A DNA stretch of 6,741 bases from an uncultured Lachnospiraceae bacterium (GTDB lineage: Bacteria > Bacillota > Clostridia > Lachnospirales > Lachnospiraceae): contig CAJUJY010000102.1 of the NCBI GenBank assembly GCA_910586555.1, positions 1-6,741 on the forward strand, in the 5' to 3' direction. Below, one piece after another: positions 5,483-6,741 of this stretch. The position numbers and the translations under genes were made by a program. The notes under the pieces are model-generated. The model saw nothing but the letters and a program-made list of their open reading frames with translations. It made no database searches and had not been told where the DNA came from. Numbering within the stretch: position 1 is the first letter of the stretch; every line of letters starts with the position of its first letter.

Positions 5483-6027
5483 CTATTTGTCTTTGCGCCG
5501 ATGGTAAATAATTTCATCAAGAAAAATATGCCCTACTGTTTTTTCACCTTTTTTTCTCTCCACCTGTTTTGTATCCAACATGTGGTATTTGTGCTGCAGC
5601 TGGATTATTTGTATGTGGTAAACCAATGCTAATTTGTGCTTTAGTTTTAATACTTGTCCATTTAAATGGAACAGATTTTCCATATTCATTTTTAATTTCA
5701 GACCATTGGCTTACATAAAAGTTTTCTTTGGGTTCTTGTACTCTTTAAATGCTTCTTCAACAGCATCTTCAACAGTACCTTTACATCTCAAATCAACATC
5801 TATTCCTTCTTTAAATTCATAGCCTTTAGAATTACTATTAGGATTATATTTTTCCTATTATGTACATAAACCCATACCTTCCACACAAAATATGATATCC
5901 AGTCTTTTACAGCCAGATTATACACAATAACTGGCTCTTCATGCCTTTCTTTCACAATTTTTGTGATACATGCTTACCCTCTATTGGTTCCAAAGTATTA
6001 CTTTCATACAGGTTAATCATTGTTACC
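5483..6027 (-). pseudogene. Decayed Hint tail plus frameshifted toxin tip
   Basis: The upstream part (about 5835-6027) is a DNA copy of the Hint C-terminus at 2817-3013. It has one lost base near 5974, after which CITKIVKERHEEPV ... VWVYVHN is readable (His-Asn 5858-5863). The tip then needs three one-base repairs, all in homopolymers: a missing A near 5850, a missing T near 5717-5720 and an extra A in 5549-5555. Repaired, it gives YNPNSNSKGYEF, GIDVDLRCKGTVEDAVEEAF, FYVSQWSEIKNEYG, GLPHTNNPAAAQIPHVGY and GHIFLDEIIYHRRKDK. The PHTNN ... PHVGY ... GHIFLDE pattern resembles a polymorphic RNase toxin family I recall as type 47 (uncertain). Only the last 68 codons are open as they stand. No delivery region is present. 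The intact immunity-type gene follows at 5467. Confidence 0.7.
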
Positions 6028-6149
6028 TAATAAATATAATTAAAAATTTGTTTTTTACATTTGTTCTATATTTTCAAGACAGGCAGAAAACAGATTTTTT
6101 GTAAAAGAGTCCAGGTACTGTAAATAATAAAATATAACCATAATAAATT
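6028..6149. other. Short AT-rich spacer between immunity-type gene and Hint tail
   Basis: No gene is visible. It contains repeat R copy 2 at 6078-6119. The Hint homology stops sharply near 6027. Confidence 0.5.
6078..6119. repeat. Dispersed intergenic repeat R, copy 2
   Basis: It matches copy 1 at 1894-1938 in its GACAGGCAG head and CCAGG-TACT tail. Its middle contains AACAGATTTTTTGTA, 15 bases identical to the inner part of the IS right end (1561-1575 region), followed at a similar distance by GTCCA. Like copy 1, it sits between an immunity-type stop and a Hint tail. Confidence 0.5.
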
Positions 6150-6593
6150 TTAAAGTATGTTTATCTCTGGTTCCCACTCTGTAATAATGTCAATATTATA
6201 ATTTTGTGTAATTATAACATAGTGTTTTACATTCAAAACTTCCCAATATCCATCTGCGATATTTTGTATTTGTTTTTCAAATTCCCCTCCTGTTACTTTA
6301 TAAATTACATTTTTGAAAGCATCTGGCTTGAATTTTTCAATTTCACTATCTGAATATAATTCTGTCTGTACAATTCCTTCATCTAACATTCTTATTGCCA
6401 GAATTACACCAAAGTCCAAAATAATATGGGTGTTGTTATTTATTAACTCTATAACTAGTCCTTTATCTTCTACATTAATAACCTGGGTCTGGTAATTTCT
6501 TTGTGGGATAATCCCCATATGCATTAACTTAACCGAAGCCCGCTTATAAAGCGGACTTACTGAGAATTTACCTGGATCTGGAATCTTTTTCAT
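6150..6593 (-). CDS. Hypothetical protein, possible immunity protein
   Basis: About 147 residues from ATG at 6591-6593 (a TTG codon directly precedes it). The N-terminus is basic (KKIPDPGKFSVSPLYKRASVKL). The rest is an acidic alpha/beta body with VIELINNNTHIILDFGVILAIRMLDE, YKVTGGEFEKQI and HYVIITQNYNIDIITEWEPEI. I do not recognise the family. The size, composition and place before a Hint-tail cassette fit the immunity genes elsewhere in the window, but no toxin tip is visible directly upstream, so the role is a guess. There is no convincing ribosome binding site. The start lies eight bases behind the stop of the 40-codon ORF, so expression probably depends on coupling, or the two were once one gene split by a frameshift. 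Confidence 0.55.
   Translation of the reverse strand: MKKIPDPGKFSVSPLYKRASVKLMHMGIIPQRNYQTQVINVEDKGLVIELINNNTHIILDFGVILAIRMLDEGIVQTELYSDSEIEKFKPDAFKNVIYKVTGGEFEKQIQNIADGYWEVLNVKHYVIITQNYNIDIITEWEPEINIL
6505..6530. repeat. Left arm of 26-bp inverted repeat
   Basis: The arm starts GGGATAATCCCCATATGCAT and pairs with 6672-6697 at 24 of 26 positions. It lies in the N-terminal coding part of the 148-residue ORF (KLMHMGIIP). Confidence 0.75.
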
Positions 6594-6601
6594 CAATCAA
6601 A

Positions 6602-6724
6602 TTACAATGTTTTTGCAATATTTTGAACGGTTTGTGAAGCTGAAAGTCCTTGATTTATCGGTATTCCAGAAAAGTTAGTGCATATGGGGATAATCCCTGT
6701 AAATATTTCTTTCCATTTTTCCAT
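6602..6724 (-). CDS. Small 40-residue ORF, unknown
   Basis: It starts ATG (6722-6724) with a good AGGAG about seven bases upstream and ends TAA at 6602-6604. The product begins MEKWKEIFTGIIPICTNFSG and ends SQTVQNIAKTL. It has no signal peptide or recognisable domain. The strong ribosome binding site, which the following 148-residue ORF lacks, suggests that this start serves both. It may be a real small protein, a leader, or the front end of a gene now split from the next ORF. Its first third lies in one arm of a long inverted repeat (6672-6697). Confidence 0.45.
   Translation of the reverse strand: MEKWKEIFTGIIPICTNFSGIPINQGLSASQTVQNIAKTL
6672..6697. repeat. Right arm of 26-bp inverted repeat
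   Basis: The arm ends CATATGGGGATAATCCC and is the inverted partner of 6505-6530, 141 bp away. It lies in the coding part of the 40-residue ORF (TGIIPICTN). The minus-strand mRNA could fold both arms into a long stem enclosing the junction of the two ORFs. Confidence 0.75.
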
Positions 6725-6741
6725 ATAATCACTCCTAATAT

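Noticed and set aside
5483..5689. A genuine 68-residue protein from the ATG near 5689
   Set aside because: Its first half is out-of-frame translation of the toxin tip. Only the last 25 or so residues are in the original toxin frame, after an extra A in the run at 5549-5555.
1675..6027. CRISPR array or regular tandem repeat
   Set aside because: The repeated units are three long, unequal, coding Hint tails at irregular distances, not short direct repeats with uniform spacers.
6540..6554. Hairpin CCGCTT-ATA-AAGCGG as a terminator
   Set aside because: It has only six pairs with no T-run and lies in coding sequence near the start of the 148-residue ORF.

Overview
The window is AT-rich (about one third G+C by eye), and every gene I can support lies on the minus strand. 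Low GC, strong AGGAG-type ribosome binding sites, frequent TTG/GTG starts, and a pretoxin-HINT-toxin architecture point to a low-GC Firmicute, probably a host-associated clostridium of Lachnospiraceae type. The taxonomic guess is inference only. No rRNA, tRNA or CRISPR array was seen.

The window is a graveyard, or reservoir, of polymorphic-toxin tip cassettes with their immunity genes. In transcription order (right to left) it holds: a 40-codon ORF and a 148-aa protein (6724-6150); a decayed Hint tail joined to a frameshifted toxin tip (6027-5483) with an intact immunity-type gene (5467-5015); an orphan tip resembling CDI RNase toxins (4951-4619) with an intact CdiI-like immunity gene (4606-4226); a gene-poor stretch with a 167-bp MITE-like element and a terminator (4225-3690); the best-preserved module, with a hydrophobic pretoxin segment, a HINT autoprocessing domain and a toxin tip (3689-2481), split by one in-frame TAA, followed by an immunity-type gene (2470-2009); and a last Hint tail joined to a type-50-like toxin tip (1741-1), which carries an in-frame TAG and is interrupted by a complete IS4-family insertion sequence (92-1598) with an 8-bp target duplication.

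Three copies of the same Hint C-terminal tail (ending His-Asn at 2841-2846, 5858-5863 and 1675-1680) mark the upstream edge of three tips. No N-terminal delivery region is present for any of them. The layout fits the known model in which displaced C-terminal tips lie downstream of a full-length toxin gene and can be recombined onto it through the shared Hint sequence. That parent gene would lie beyond the right edge. Every toxin frame is broken, headless or interrupted, whereas all the immunity-type ORFs are open. This suggests selection now keeps immunity rather than toxicity.
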